A stretch of DNA of 64,000 nt from Candidatus Binatia bacterium (GTDB lineage Bacteria > Desulfobacterota > Binatia > UBA12015), in NCBI GenBank assembly GCA_029248525.1, contig JAQWJE010000052.1:83865-147864 (forward strand), in the 5' to 3' direction. The translations under genes and the position numbers were made by a program. Below the pieces are notes generated by a model. The model searched no databases. It was given only the letters and a program-made list of their open reading frames with translations, and had not been told where the DNA came from. This document shows, in pieces, positions 45,501 through 53,988 of this stretch. Each line of letters starts with the position of its first letter. The first letter of the stretch is position 1.

Positions 45501-45749
45501 GCAGATGATATCAACGGATGCAGCACGGTCTTCGATCTTGCCGGTGGTTGCGAGCAAACCTTCCTCCGAGACCACCCACGGCCGAGGTTTGGGCGGCAAC
45601 CCGACCATCTTCCGCAAGCGGGTCCGGATCGGATACGGAATATGCCGTCCGATATGCTCCTGGCCAGCCCTGAGGAGCACTCCTCCGAGGCGGCGATAAA
45701 TTCGCTGTTGCGTCACCAATTCCCTCGCTACACCTTGCGCGCACGGCAC
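42564..45749 (-). CDS. Three-domain glycosyltransferase (GT4-like - GT2 - GT4-like)
   Basis: A 1061-residue protein. The first domain (about 80-430) runs from WDFRFQRPQQLMRALAARGH to YEYMAAGKPVVTSDLPE. A canonical GT2 domain follows (ISIIIVTWNNLGFTRQCLDSL, LVDNGSTDETPAYL, FLVLLNNDTVLPRGW, and FEDDDYAHR). The third domain (about 750-1061) repeats the first: DLFQRPHQLAVALG, VIGYFGALARWVDYEL and FEYMAGGCPTVTTAMQE. The flanking domains are clearly duplicates of each other. Such proteins assemble surface glycans or decorate glycoproteins. It begins 27 bases from the divergent ferritin-like gene. Confidence 0.88.
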   Translation of the reverse strand: MPCAQGVARELVTQQRIYRRLGGVLLRAGQEHIGRHIPYPIRTRLRKMVGLPPKPRPWVVSEEGLLATTGKIEDRAASVDIICFPIIDWDFRFQRPQQLMRALAARGHRIFWIDPDSLLTGAHLEPGAAPRLSLIEKGIFRVKPGMAEACNLYTDTLNEANQAALVASLRELARREGISTAASIVQLPFWSDAALALRDRGWRVLYDCMDDHEGFATNDAEMIGREKRLAEDADAIVVTSRALATKLAFSAKPLHRIPNAGDFDHFANPSPESPAGLPKIEGPVIGYFGAISAWFDFDLLRDAAAKHPEWTFLLIGSTFGAPQHDDLKALPHVHFLGEKPYSELPAWLARFDVATIPFQSTPLIEATDPVKAYEYMAAGKPVVTSDLPELRPHGNLFQQANDPASFTRKLEEALEGSDATVVAARRRFARENSWQSRGAAMADIVNDMFPKISIIIVTWNNLGFTRQCLDSLRANTSWPCWEAILVDNGSTDETPAYLEEQAAGEPRITLVLNKENRGFAAANNQGLARASGDFLVLLNNDTVLPRGWLSRLIHNLEADPEIGLIGPVTNNVWNEARQDAGYRDLGGLVEFAQSWGNEHEDMLYPIDVLAMYCVAMPRAVYQKIGDLDERYGIGMFEDDDYAHRVRAAGYRVSCAEEAYIHHAGRASFRKMADAKYRSLHEENRKIYEDKWACNWRPHEGNRHDTARFAAEITERIAKGPRGEVVIFPPNIGWAIDLFQRPHQLAVALGQLDHLVFFCLHDYDDPEGPRLREIAPNVILSSVPLCAFDGVQSPIVFTMPYNGYEAAYFREARIVYESVDVLEVFGGPQERLRREHARLVREADLVVATADRLVQEIVEIRPDVLLVPNGVDFDHFATAGVIPEASIDHLPGPVIGYFGALARWVDYELIRRTALARPKWSFVLVGPDHDGSAAASGLGELPNVHLIGPRPYADLPSILAAFDVATIPFIVDDLTNAVSPLKLFEYMAGGCPTVTTAMQECRKENSVRVAQGAEDWLPQLDAAVAEGRSPERVHQLRQAAERHTWKARAAAILSRVAITESV

Positions 45750-45775
45750 TCAATGACCACCTTTTCGGATACCTG

Positions 45776-46462
45776 ATGTCGAACGAAGCCCATGGGGAAT
45801 TCTCGCCTGACGAGAGCCTGACGGCGAGCCTCGAGGCTCTTGAGCCCGAGTTGCGCTCTCGGCTGAAGGCGACCCTTCTCGATGATATGCTCACCGAATA
45901 CGACGCTCGATTCCTGGTGGATTTCGTGCAGGGGCTTTCGGTTGAATTCTCCGAGGCTTTCCTTGAGGTTTTTCAGAACTGGGCGGTGGAGGAAGAGGCT
46001 CATTACGCGGCCTTTCGCGGCATTTGCAAACTCTTCCGACCGGGATTGCAGGCGGATCTGGATGCGCGCCGACCGGATTTCGGGGGCATCGAGCATCTTT
46101 TCGGCAGCGAGTTCGAGATCCTATGTCTGCTGGCCTATGACGAACTGGCGACAATTCGGGGCTACCGCGGGAATCTGCCGCTCTATGACCTTCTGGGCGC
46201 TCCCTTCGGGTCGTTCCTCCGAACCGTAGTCGCGGACGAGGGGCGCCATTACGCGTCGTTCCGACAACTTTTATTCGATTGTCACGGCGACAAGCTTGCA
46301 GATGCCCCGGCGATTATCCGGCGGATTCGTGGTGCGGACGGGGCCCCATATCAGTCGACTTTCGTGCTGGATCATGACGATCCGATCTATGGCACCGAAA
46401 TTTTTGACGAAGCGGCAGCGGTTCTGGAACGTCAATTGACCCAAAACCTGCCGGCGGCCTGA
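45776..46462 (+). CDS. Ferritin-like diiron protein
   Basis: A 228-residue helical protein. Two iron-ligand pairs are visible: Glu73/His76 in NWAVEEEAHYAAF and Glu155/His158 in VVADEGRHYASF, with Glu123 (AYDELATIRGY) and a Glu around residue 60 or 64 completing a four-helix diiron site. The EExxH and DExRH forms recall soluble acyl-ACP desaturases and related oxygenases, although the protein is shorter than those. The substrate is unknown. It lies between the large glycosyltransferase gene and glycerol-3-phosphate dehydrogenase. Confidence 0.65.
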   Translation: MSNEAHGEFSPDESLTASLEALEPELRSRLKATLLDDMLTEYDARFLVDFVQGLSVEFSEAFLEVFQNWAVEEEAHYAAFRGICKLFRPGLQADLDARRPDFGGIEHLFGSEFEILCLLAYDELATIRGYRGNLPLYDLLGAPFGSFLRTVVADEGRHYASFRQLLFDCHGDKLADAPAIIRRIRGADGAPYQSTFVLDHDDPIYGTEIFDEAAAVLERQLTQNLPAA

Positions 46463-46509
46463 AGGTAGAGTCGCGTGCTGCTGCGTTCTTTTTGTGTCAG
46501 AGGAAACCT

Positions 46510-48075
46510 GTGAATCGCGATCGAATGATAGCTTCTCTCGATGACGGACCCTGGGACGTCATTGTGGTCGGCGGAGGAGCCTCGGGCCTGGGAATCGCCG
46601 TCGATGCCCAGAGCCGCGGTTACCGGACGCTCCTGCTCGAGAAATGGGACTTCGCGAAAGGAACCTCGAGCCGTTCCACCAAGTTGGTGCATGGTGGCGT
46701 GCGCTACCTGCAGCAGGGCAATGTATCGCTGGTCCTCGAAGCCCTGCGCGAACGCGGCCTGTTGTGTCGTAATGCGGCTCATCTGGTCCACGATCTGGCT
46801 TTCATCGTACCCCGATACCGATGGTGGGAAGGTCCTTTTTACGGTGTGGGGCTGAAATTATACGATCGCCTCGCTGGCAAGCTCAATCTGGCCCGTTCCC
46901 GAATTCTCGATCGGAAGACCACCATGGCCAAGATTCCCAATGTGGAAACCGAAAGTCTGCTCGGCGGGGTCCAGTACTACGACGCTCAATTCGACGATGC
47001 GCGGCTCGCTCTTTCTCTCGCCATGACGGCCGCGGACGAGGGCGCGACTCTGCTCAACTATATGTCGGTGGATCGGTTGTTGAAAAAAGATGGTCAGGTG
47101 GTTGGGGTCGCTGCCACCGATGCAGAGACCGGCCGCCAGCATAATTTGCACGGCTCGGTCGTGATCAATGCTACCGGCGTTTTTACTGATTCCGTGCGTC
47201 GCCTCGACGATTCCCGGGCCGGTGTTACCGTCACGGCGAGCCAAGGCGTGCATATCGTCCTCGACCGCAGCTTTCAGCCCTCGGATACCGCGATCATGGT
47301 TCCACAAACGGATGATGGCCGAGTTCTATTTGTCATTCCGTGGCATGATCGGTGTCTGGTGGGGACAACCGATACCGAGGTACCCGAGGCCGATATCGAG
47401 CCCCGGCCGATGGCCGAGGAAATCGAGTTCATCCTGCGCAACGCAGCCCGCTATCTGGACCACGACCCCAAACAGGAAGACATCCTGAGTTGCTTCGCCG
47501 GGCTGCGGCCGCTGGTGAAGGCTGATGCGGAGACAGGCGGCACGAAGTCCATTTCACGCGAGCATTCGGTTCTGATTTCGGAATCCGGATTGGTCACGAT
47601 CGTGGGTGGCAAGTGGACGACTTACCGGAAGATGGCCGAAGATACCGTCAATGATGCGGCGAGTATTGCCGGGCTTGAGGAGAGGCCCTGCCGGACCGAA
47701 GAGCTGCATCTCCACGGCTGGATGGACCGAGATGATCCAGCTTTGCCCGCAGACGGACATATGGAGATGTACGGGTCAGATGCCGCAGCGGTCCAGACGT
47801 TTCTGGCCGAGTTCCCCGATGGAGAGACTCTCCTGCACCCGGATCTGCCATACTCTCGAGGGCAGGTGGCCTGGGCCGCGCGGTTTGAAATGGCACGCAC
47901 GCTCGATGATGTCCTCGCACGGCGCACACGTTGCCTTTTGCTGAATGCACGCGCGGCGATAGCCGCCGCCCCCGATGCGGCAGCGATTCTCGCCGCAGAA
48001 CTTGGACGTGACGAGGCTTGGCAAAACCATCAGGTCGAAGCATTTCGGGCGCTCGCAGCTTCCTACCTGCCCTGA
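46510..48075 (+). CDS. glpD: Glycerol-3-phosphate dehydrogenase (FAD, aerobic type)
   Basis: A protein of about 521 residues that oxidises glycerol-3-phosphate to dihydroxyacetone phosphate and passes electrons to quinone at the inner membrane. FAD-binding VIVVGGGASGLGIAVDAQSRG, the family motif GTSSRSTKLVHGGVRYLQQGN, and the C-terminal GGKWTTYRKMAEDTV are diagnostic. The start is placed at the GTG at 46510, which has AGAGGA at suitable distance; the ATG at 46525 is an alternative. It ends before a terminator serving the opposite strand. Confidence 0.93.
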   Translation: MNRDRMIASLDDGPWDVIVVGGGASGLGIAVDAQSRGYRTLLLEKWDFAKGTSSRSTKLVHGGVRYLQQGNVSLVLEALRERGLLCRNAAHLVHDLAFIVPRYRWWEGPFYGVGLKLYDRLAGKLNLARSRILDRKTTMAKIPNVETESLLGGVQYYDAQFDDARLALSLAMTAADEGATLLNYMSVDRLLKKDGQVVGVAATDAETGRQHNLHGSVVINATGVFTDSVRRLDDSRAGVTVTASQGVHIVLDRSFQPSDTAIMVPQTDDGRVLFVIPWHDRCLVGTTDTEVPEADIEPRPMAEEIEFILRNAARYLDHDPKQEDILSCFAGLRPLVKADAETGGTKSISREHSVLISESGLVTIVGGKWTTYRKMAEDTVNDAASIAGLEERPCRTEELHLHGWMDRDDPALPADGHMEMYGSDAAAVQTFLAEFPDGETLLHPDLPYSRGQVAWAARFEMARTLDDVLARRTRCLLLNARAAIAAAPDAAAILAAELGRDEAWQNHQVEAFRALAASYLP

Positions 48076-48132
48076 TCGCGCCCAAACGGCCGGAGATGGC
48101 CGGTCGACTTTTGTCGCTGTGCTCGAGAGCAC

Positions 48133-48167
48133 AAAAAAAGCCCGGACCCCTTTTGAGGGCCCGGGCT
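48133..48167 (-). terminator. Intrinsic terminator of the TonB-receptor gene
   Basis: On the minus strand a GC-rich hairpin (arms 48139-48149 and 48157-48167 with one mismatch) is followed by a run of seven T, about 20 bases after the receptor stop codon. On the plus strand the same hairpin lacks a good T run, so it would serve glpD only weakly. Confidence 0.8.
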
Positions 48168-48189
48168 CTTTGCGAAGCAAACGCGCTTT

Positions 48190-51100
48190 TTAGAGTCGCG
48201 CTCCGACGGCAAAGCCGAAGAGGCGTGGCTCAATGGTGAACACGTTTGTGAAGTTGGCGGTCGCGGCATCAGAGACATACATGCCGGTCACGTTGTCGTC
48301 GTTGAGGATGTTTTTCACATAGCCTCGAACGAACCAGCGACCTTCAGCATCTTCGAAGATCATCTGTGCATCCCAACGGTACCAGGACGGAATCTTGTCC
48401 AGAGGCGCGTTGTAGATACGACCCCACATGGCGCTCTGCCAGTAGAAGTCCGTACGAGGTGTGATGTCGATTCCCAGAGACTCGATCGGGAACGTGTACT
48501 GAGCGCCGAGGCTGAACGAGAACTCAGGTGCGTTCGCCAGCTCGTTGCCCTTCAGGTTGTACTCATACTCGAGCGACTTGCCATTCTCCGGGTTGCTGGA
48601 GATGTTTTCGGCCTCGCCCGCTGCGTTCGGAACCGATTCCATGGCTCCACAGTTGAGCAACGTGGGCGCTCGCTTCTCTTCGCCGTTGTGAACCACGTTG
48701 GCAAAGGTGATCGGCTCGTTGACGAAGTAGTTGTAACCACCGTCTCCGATGCCATCCAGCCGCCCATCGAAGTAGGCGTCAAAGAACTTCTCCTTGTTGA
48801 CGACGCAGGGCTGCGCGAAGATGGAGTCCTTGCCCAGATAGTTCGGGTTTGTCCCTGCGCCAGATTGCTCGTAGTGGCGCTCGCCATTGGGGTCGCGCGG
48901 ATCTGCGGTTTTGAAATCCTCCGAGATCTTGCTTCCCAGGTACGAGAAGTTGAAGTTGATCAAAGCGCCCGGCAGGACCGGCGGCACCCAGATCGACTCA
49001 AGCTCGAGACCCCAGACGAAGGCGTCGGTGTTCTCGTTGAGTGCGGTACGGTTGGCAATCTTCGAGACTTGATAATCCTTGTAGTCATAGAAGAAGGCCG
49101 TGAGGTTGGCCTGCAGGCCCCAGTCCAGAATCGAGTTCTTCGCGCCAATTTCATAGGCGTTCACGAACTCGGGTGCGAACGTATCGGCGACTCCGCCGAA
49201 TCCTGGCTGTTCCGGGTTGACTGCGGGGTTGAAGCCGCCGGGACGATAGCCTCGTGACCAGCTGAAGTAGGTCAGAGTCTCATCCGTGAAGGGCAGCTCG
49301 GCCGCGTAGTCGATCACGAAACGACCGGTGAAGGCGTTCCAGGTTTCCTCGGTGGGCGAACCCTTGAGGACGCGAGCCATGTTGTAGGTCGGAATTTGCT
49401 GTCCCGGCAGGAAGCAGCGCTCTTCGCCGTTCTCGTCGATGAAGCAATCCTGCGCGCCCGGGAAGTCGGTCACGCCCGGGAAGCTGGGACCCACAGGTGT
49501 GAGAGTCTCGCCTCCGGTACCAATGCAGAGAAGGTCAGCACCGCCGAGAGGGAGAGGCGTAGCCGACTGGGCGAGAGGGTCGGTGTTGATCAGGCAGAGC
49601 TGGTTGGGAGGTGTCCCGACAGCGCCACCGCCAGCCAGAGAGTTGAACAGCGTGGATCGGTCCGAAACGCTCTTCTGATCGTAGTTCCAACGGAAGCCAC
49701 CGGTCAGTTTCAAGGACGGGGTCACGTCGACATAGCCTTCGGTGTAGAAGCCGAGGCCTGTGCGATCGTAGCTGCCGGTCGCGTTGTCAAAGAAGCTGGG
49801 ATAGAGTCCCGAGAGCCCGATGTTGGGGATAGGACCCTGCGGCTGAATGATTGGCGTAGCGTTCACAGCCACCGCTTCCAGCGTGTTGGAGAGGACGCGA
49901 TAGCCGCCCTCGCTGTGTTCCGAGGTGCCGTTGAAGCCGGCGAGGAAGTTGAACATCCCCTCCCAGTCCGAGCTGATCCGGCCTTCGCCGTACCATGTGG
50001 AGTTCTCGCCCCAGCTCTGGTCGTAGCCGAAGGTGCGATCCGACCAGCGAAAGACCTCGTTGGCATAAATGCCTTGGAGGTTCTCGTCAGAGTTGTTGAA
50101 GGGCTTGGGGCCCGAGACCGGCAGAACACCCTGCGGATAGGTTTCGGTGGGCTGGAAGGTCGCGCCAACATCCATGTTGTAGTCCTGCGAGGACAACAAC
50201 GTACCGCCCGAGTAGCCACCGAGCAGGTTCAGGTTCAAATCAAACGGCAGTTCCTGATCGATGTTCATCATGTACAGGTTGCTTTCCTGCTTGTAGATCG
50301 GGTCCATGTCCGTGTAGACGGTTCGGAAATCATCATTGAGACGTTTTTGGATTTCGGGAGATGCCGTCTGGTACGGGTTCGGATCCAGTGCGGGATAAAG
50401 CTCATTTCCCTGCGCATCATAGACCGCTTTGCCGTTGCCCCAGGGGGCGAGTCCGCCGTAGGAGGAGAACAGGCTTCCGGCCACAGCCTGTGGGTAGGCG
50501 CCTCCGGCCTGCATGGTGTCGACCGTGCCGCGCCAGTCACAACCCAATTGGGGGGTCGATGTAGGGTTGCACCGCTGGTTGGTGATGCGCGCACGGTTGT
50601 CGTTTTCGCTGAAGCGCTCCCACATGAAGTAGGCGCTCGTCGATTCCGTGATTTCTGCCGCGATGGTGCCGCGAATGCTGTAGAGGTCACGGCCGTCGAC
50701 GGTGTCGCCGCCGACATCGCTGCCGGTGTAGAGGTTGTCGATCATGCCGTCCCGCTGCAGCGAGAGCCCTGCGAGGCGGATGGCGATTTTCTCGCCAATG
50801 GGAATGTTGACCGCACCGCGAACCTTGAAGGTATTGTAGTTGCCGTATTCGACCTCGACATCGCCACCGAACTCTTCGAGTTGCGGCTTGGCGGTGATCA
50901 CGTTGACCACACCACCGGTCGCGCTTTGGCCGTAAAGGGTTCCCTGCGGACCACGCAGGACTTCGATACGCTCGAGGTCAAAATACTCGGCCGCGAAAAT
51001 CGGGCTGGGCAAAGCCGCTTCGTTCACGTGGAACGCAACACCCGGAGAACCCGATGCGGCGACGGTCCCCGATCCGATACCACGAATCGAGAAGTTCGAT

Positions 51101-51423
51101 CCGGTAAAGTTCGTTTTCGTGAAGTTCACGTTCGGCGCTGTGAACTGCAAGTCACTGAAAGTCGTGATCTGCTGGAGTTCGAGAGCCTCGGCGTTGAAGG
51201 CCGAAACCGCGATGGGGACCTCCTGCAAGGACTGTGATTTACGCTGGGCCGTGACGACCATCTCTTCGATGGCGGCGCGCGGTTCGCGCTCGGGCGGCGT
51301 ATCGAACGCCTCGAGCTGATTTTCAGCTTCCTTTTCTGGAGCAACGTCCAGGTCCTGTGCGTAGGCGCTGCTCGCAAATGATGCGACGAGCATGGCGATC
51401 GCAAAGTACTTTAATGTCCTCAT
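48190..51423 (-). CDS. TonB-dependent outer-membrane receptor
   Basis: A 1077-residue outer-membrane transporter with a signal peptide ending in SAYA-QD (residue 22). The plug domain runs from MVVTAQRKSQSLQEVPIAVSAF through FSIRGIGSGT and VEVLRGPQGTLYGQSATGGVVNVIT, the standard plug motifs; the rest is a 22-stranded barrel with long loops. It imports a ligand using TonB energy; the ligand is unknown, but this type is common in bacteria that take up hydrophobic or polymeric carbon sources. The start at 51423 has a GGGGGA ribosome site. It is divergent from the molybdopterin oxidoreductase. Confidence 0.95.
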   Translation of the reverse strand: MRTLKYFAIAMLVASFASSAYAQDLDVAPEKEAENQLEAFDTPPEREPRAAIEEMVVTAQRKSQSLQEVPIAVSAFNAEALELQQITTFSDLQFTAPNVNFTKTNFTGSNFSIRGIGSGTVAASGSPGVAFHVNEAALPSPIFAAEYFDLERIEVLRGPQGTLYGQSATGGVVNVITAKPQLEEFGGDVEVEYGNYNTFKVRGAVNIPIGEKIAIRLAGLSLQRDGMIDNLYTGSDVGGDTVDGRDLYSIRGTIAAEITESTSAYFMWERFSENDNRARITNQRCNPTSTPQLGCDWRGTVDTMQAGGAYPQAVAGSLFSSYGGLAPWGNGKAVYDAQGNELYPALDPNPYQTASPEIQKRLNDDFRTVYTDMDPIYKQESNLYMMNIDQELPFDLNLNLLGGYSGGTLLSSQDYNMDVGATFQPTETYPQGVLPVSGPKPFNNSDENLQGIYANEVFRWSDRTFGYDQSWGENSTWYGEGRISSDWEGMFNFLAGFNGTSEHSEGGYRVLSNTLEAVAVNATPIIQPQGPIPNIGLSGLYPSFFDNATGSYDRTGLGFYTEGYVDVTPSLKLTGGFRWNYDQKSVSDRSTLFNSLAGGGAVGTPPNQLCLINTDPLAQSATPLPLGGADLLCIGTGGETLTPVGPSFPGVTDFPGAQDCFIDENGEERCFLPGQQIPTYNMARVLKGSPTEETWNAFTGRFVIDYAAELPFTDETLTYFSWSRGYRPGGFNPAVNPEQPGFGGVADTFAPEFVNAYEIGAKNSILDWGLQANLTAFFYDYKDYQVSKIANRTALNENTDAFVWGLELESIWVPPVLPGALINFNFSYLGSKISEDFKTADPRDPNGERHYEQSGAGTNPNYLGKDSIFAQPCVVNKEKFFDAYFDGRLDGIGDGGYNYFVNEPITFANVVHNGEEKRAPTLLNCGAMESVPNAAGEAENISSNPENGKSLEYEYNLKGNELANAPEFSFSLGAQYTFPIESLGIDITPRTDFYWQSAMWGRIYNAPLDKIPSWYRWDAQMIFEDAEGRWFVRGYVKNILNDDNVTGMYVSDAATANFTNVFTIEPRLFGFAVGARL

Positions 51424-51614
51424 GGATTCCCCCTGTTGGTTCGGTCTGAAGCTGCCGGATTTGGTTCGATCTGGAACGGTTTGACAGCGAATCACACTCA
51501 TTATCGCGGTCCTCTCAAAAAGCAACGAAAATGGCTCTCTTGATCGAGAAAACTTCCCATCAATTTGAATTTATCGGCAGGGTATTCGTCGCCCCCTGGA
51601 GCGTGTGGGTCCCC

Positions 51615-51640
51615 GACAGGCTTCGCCTGTCAGGCGAAGC
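51615..51640 (+). promoter_or_regulatory. Two overlapping, mutually exclusive hairpins upstream of the molybdopterin oxidoreductase
   Basis: Hairpin A pairs GACAGGC (51615-51621) with GCCTGTC (51625-51631). Hairpin B pairs GCTTCGCC (51620-51627) with GGCGAAGC (51633-51640). Both stems are perfect and share bases, so only one can form. They lie 46 bases before the start codon in a 262-base divergent region that otherwise shows no clear element. A switch or attenuator role is inference. Confidence 0.35.
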
Positions 51641-51685
51641 TCTGATAGGCGTTCTTCCCTGGCTCACGGCGAGGAGAGAATCGAG

Positions 51686-53926
51686 ATGAAAACACACATC
51701 AAGACCTGCCCCCTGTGCGAGGCCATGTGCGGCCTTCGCGTGTCTGTCGAGAATGGGAAAGTCTCGTCGATTCGGCCCAATCCGGACGATGTCTGGTCCG
51801 AGGGCTATATTTGTCCCAAGGGCGTGGCGCTCGCTGATCTGCATGCGGATCCGGATCGGTTGCGGCGACCGTTGGTCAAGAAAAACGGTCAATTTCAGGA
51901 AGTCGGCTGGGATGAGGCGTTTGAAGCCATCGCCCGCGGCCTCGCCCCGGTGCGAGAGCGTCATGGAATGGCGGCCCTCAGTACCTATATTGGCAACCCT
52001 GCTGCCCATAACCACTCGTTATCACGGATGATTGCGGCATTTATGCCGATGTCGGGGATTCCCGTTGTGTACTCGTCAGGGACGGTGGACCAGTGGCCGA
52101 AAAATGTGAGTTCGGCCCTGCTCTACGGCGGGATGTGGACGATTCCGGTTCCGGACGTTGACCGAACCGATCATATCCTCCTGCTCGGGGCGAACCCCAG
52201 CGCTTCACAGGGGAGTTTATTGGCTGCGGCCAATTTGCCCGCGCGACTCGATGCGATTCGGGAACGTGGCGGGCGCGTTGTTGTGGTGGATCCCAGACGG
52301 ACGAAAACGGCCGAACGGGCCGATGATTGGGTGCCAATCCAACCGGGCACGGATGCACTTCTGCTGCTCGCAATCGCCCATACCTTGTTTGCCGAAAAGC
52401 GCGTCAGAGCCGAGGCTCTGGAGGGGCAGATCAACGGACTGTTCGATGTCGAACAGTTGGTGGAGGATTTCTCTCCCGCGGCGGTCGCCGATGTCTGCCG
52501 GATTCCGGCGGCGAAGATTATCGAGTTGGCACGGGATCTTTCCGACGCCAGGACAGCCTGTGTCTATGGCCGCATCGGGACCTGCAATCAGGAATTTGGC
52601 ACTCTGGCCTCCTGGATCATCGATGTTTTGAACGTCCTGACCGGCAATTTCGACAAGCCGGGGGGGATGATGTTCTCCGATCCGGTGGTGCCATCGCTGA
52701 CCACGATGCCGCATCCGGATTTCCCGGGCGGCAAATTCTCCTTCGGGCGCTGGAAGAGTCGGGTTCGCGGCGCTCCCGAGGTTCTCGGCCAGGTTCCCGT
52801 GTCCTGCCTCGCGGAGGAGATCGCGACCCCCGGGGAAGGCCAGATCCGGGCGCTGATCACCATCGCAGGCAATCCGGTTGTCAGTGCTCCCGATTGTGGG
52901 CGCCTCGACGAAGCTCTGCCGGGTCTGGATTTCATGGTGAGTGTCGATAATTGGGTCAATGAGACCACGCGGCATGCGGATGTGATTTTGCCGGGGCAAT
53001 CGCCGCTGGAACAGCCACATTGCGATGATCTGCTGCTCGGTTGGGCTGTGCGGAACCATGCGAAGTGGTCCGATCCGGTTTTCGAACCGCCGGCCGGTCA
53101 ACCTCTGGAATGGGAAATTCTCCTCAAATTGGCGGGAATTGTTTCCGGCGCAGCTCCGGAAGAAGCCGATCCGACGATTTTGGATGATTTGTTCTTCACC
53201 GGATTGATCGGCGCTTTGACCGAGGCGGAAGCCCATCCGTTGGCGGGCCGGGACGTTGCCGAAATTGTCGCAGCGACGGAGGGGCGAGGCCCGGATCGCC
53301 TCGTGGATTTGGCGATTCGTACCGGCCCGCAGGGAGATCATTACGGCCGTCGGCCGACTGGCCTGACGCGTGCAAAGCTCGCCGCGCAACCCAATGGTGT
53401 TGATTTTGGGCCTCTGGAGCCTCGTCTGGGCGAAGTTCTGCAAACTCCCTCCGGTCGGATGGAATTGGCCCCGGAGTATATTCTGGGCGATCTCGACCGT
53501 TTGCGGCAGCGCCTCGGGCGTGGGGATGAAGGATTGGTGCTGGTCAGCCGCCGTCATCTGCGTTCCAACAATTCCTGGCTGCATAACGTACCCAAATTGG
53601 TCTCGGGAAAAGATCGGTGCACTCTCCTGATGCATCCGGAGGATGCGGATCGATGCGGGTTGTCCGGCGAGCAGCATGCGCGGATCGAGTCCCGGGCAGG
53701 AGCTCTCGAGGTTTCTCTGGAAGTCTCGGACGAGATGATGCCGGGGGTTGTCTCGCTGCCGCACGGTTGGGGACACGACCTCGATGGGGTCCAGCTGCAG
53801 GTGGCGGCGGCCCACGCTGGCGTGAATAATAACCTGCTTGCGCCCGGAGATCTGGTCGATGTTCCCTCGGGAAATGCGGTCGTCAACGGGATTCCGGTGG
53901 CCGTGTCTCCGATTCGGCCCAGCTGA
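51686..53926 (+). CDS. Molybdopterin-dependent oxidoreductase
   Basis: A 746-residue DMSO-reductase-family protein. The N-terminal 4Fe-4S site uses Cys8, Cys11, Cys15 and Cys43 (CPLCEAMCG ... YICPKG). Molybdopterin-binding stretches include LLLGANPSASQG, GRVVVVDPRRTKTAERAD and WVNETTRHADVILPGQSPLEQ, and the C-terminal binding domain ends with SRRHLRSNNSW and LPHGWGHD. No Tat or Sec signal is seen, so it should be cytoplasmic. Formate dehydrogenase, nitrate reductase and acetylene hydratase-like enzymes share this layout; the reaction is not determined. The start at 51686 has GAGGAG upstream. Confidence 0.9.
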   Translation: MKTHIKTCPLCEAMCGLRVSVENGKVSSIRPNPDDVWSEGYICPKGVALADLHADPDRLRRPLVKKNGQFQEVGWDEAFEAIARGLAPVRERHGMAALSTYIGNPAAHNHSLSRMIAAFMPMSGIPVVYSSGTVDQWPKNVSSALLYGGMWTIPVPDVDRTDHILLLGANPSASQGSLLAAANLPARLDAIRERGGRVVVVDPRRTKTAERADDWVPIQPGTDALLLLAIAHTLFAEKRVRAEALEGQINGLFDVEQLVEDFSPAAVADVCRIPAAKIIELARDLSDARTACVYGRIGTCNQEFGTLASWIIDVLNVLTGNFDKPGGMMFSDPVVPSLTTMPHPDFPGGKFSFGRWKSRVRGAPEVLGQVPVSCLAEEIATPGEGQIRALITIAGNPVVSAPDCGRLDEALPGLDFMVSVDNWVNETTRHADVILPGQSPLEQPHCDDLLLGWAVRNHAKWSDPVFEPPAGQPLEWEILLKLAGIVSGAAPEEADPTILDDLFFTGLIGALTEAEAHPLAGRDVAEIVAATEGRGPDRLVDLAIRTGPQGDHYGRRPTGLTRAKLAAQPNGVDFGPLEPRLGEVLQTPSGRMELAPEYILGDLDRLRQRLGRGDEGLVLVSRRHLRSNNSWLHNVPKLVSGKDRCTLLMHPEDADRCGLSGEQHARIESRAGALEVSLEVSDEMMPGVVSLPHGWGHDLDGVQLQVAAAHAGVNNNLLAPGDLVDVPSGNAVVNGIPVAVSPIRPS

Positions 53927-53945
53927 GATTCCCCGGAATTCGCGC

Positions 53946-53969
53946 GGGGCCGGGTGCGTTCCCGGCCCC
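53946..53969. other. Perfect GC hairpin between oxidoreductase and ftsH
   Basis: GGGGCCGGG and CCCGGCCCC form a nine-base-pair stem with a TGCGTT loop 20 bases after the oxidoreductase stop. There is no T run, so it may slow or protect transcripts rather than act as a classic terminator. Confidence 0.4.
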
Positions 53970-53988
53970 CTCGGGCTAGCGTGTATCT

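Noticed and set aside
49396..51237. A long plus-strand open frame (613 codons) opposite the TonB receptor gene
   Set aside because: It is the antisense shadow of a well-supported receptor gene in high-GC DNA. Its translation is repetitive, rich in Arg, Gly and Val, and shows no domain.
52217..53815. A 532-codon minus-strand frame opposite the molybdopterin oxidoreductase
   Set aside because: Shadow frame without recognisable motifs; the opposite strand has a complete 4Fe-4S and molybdopterin-binding protein.
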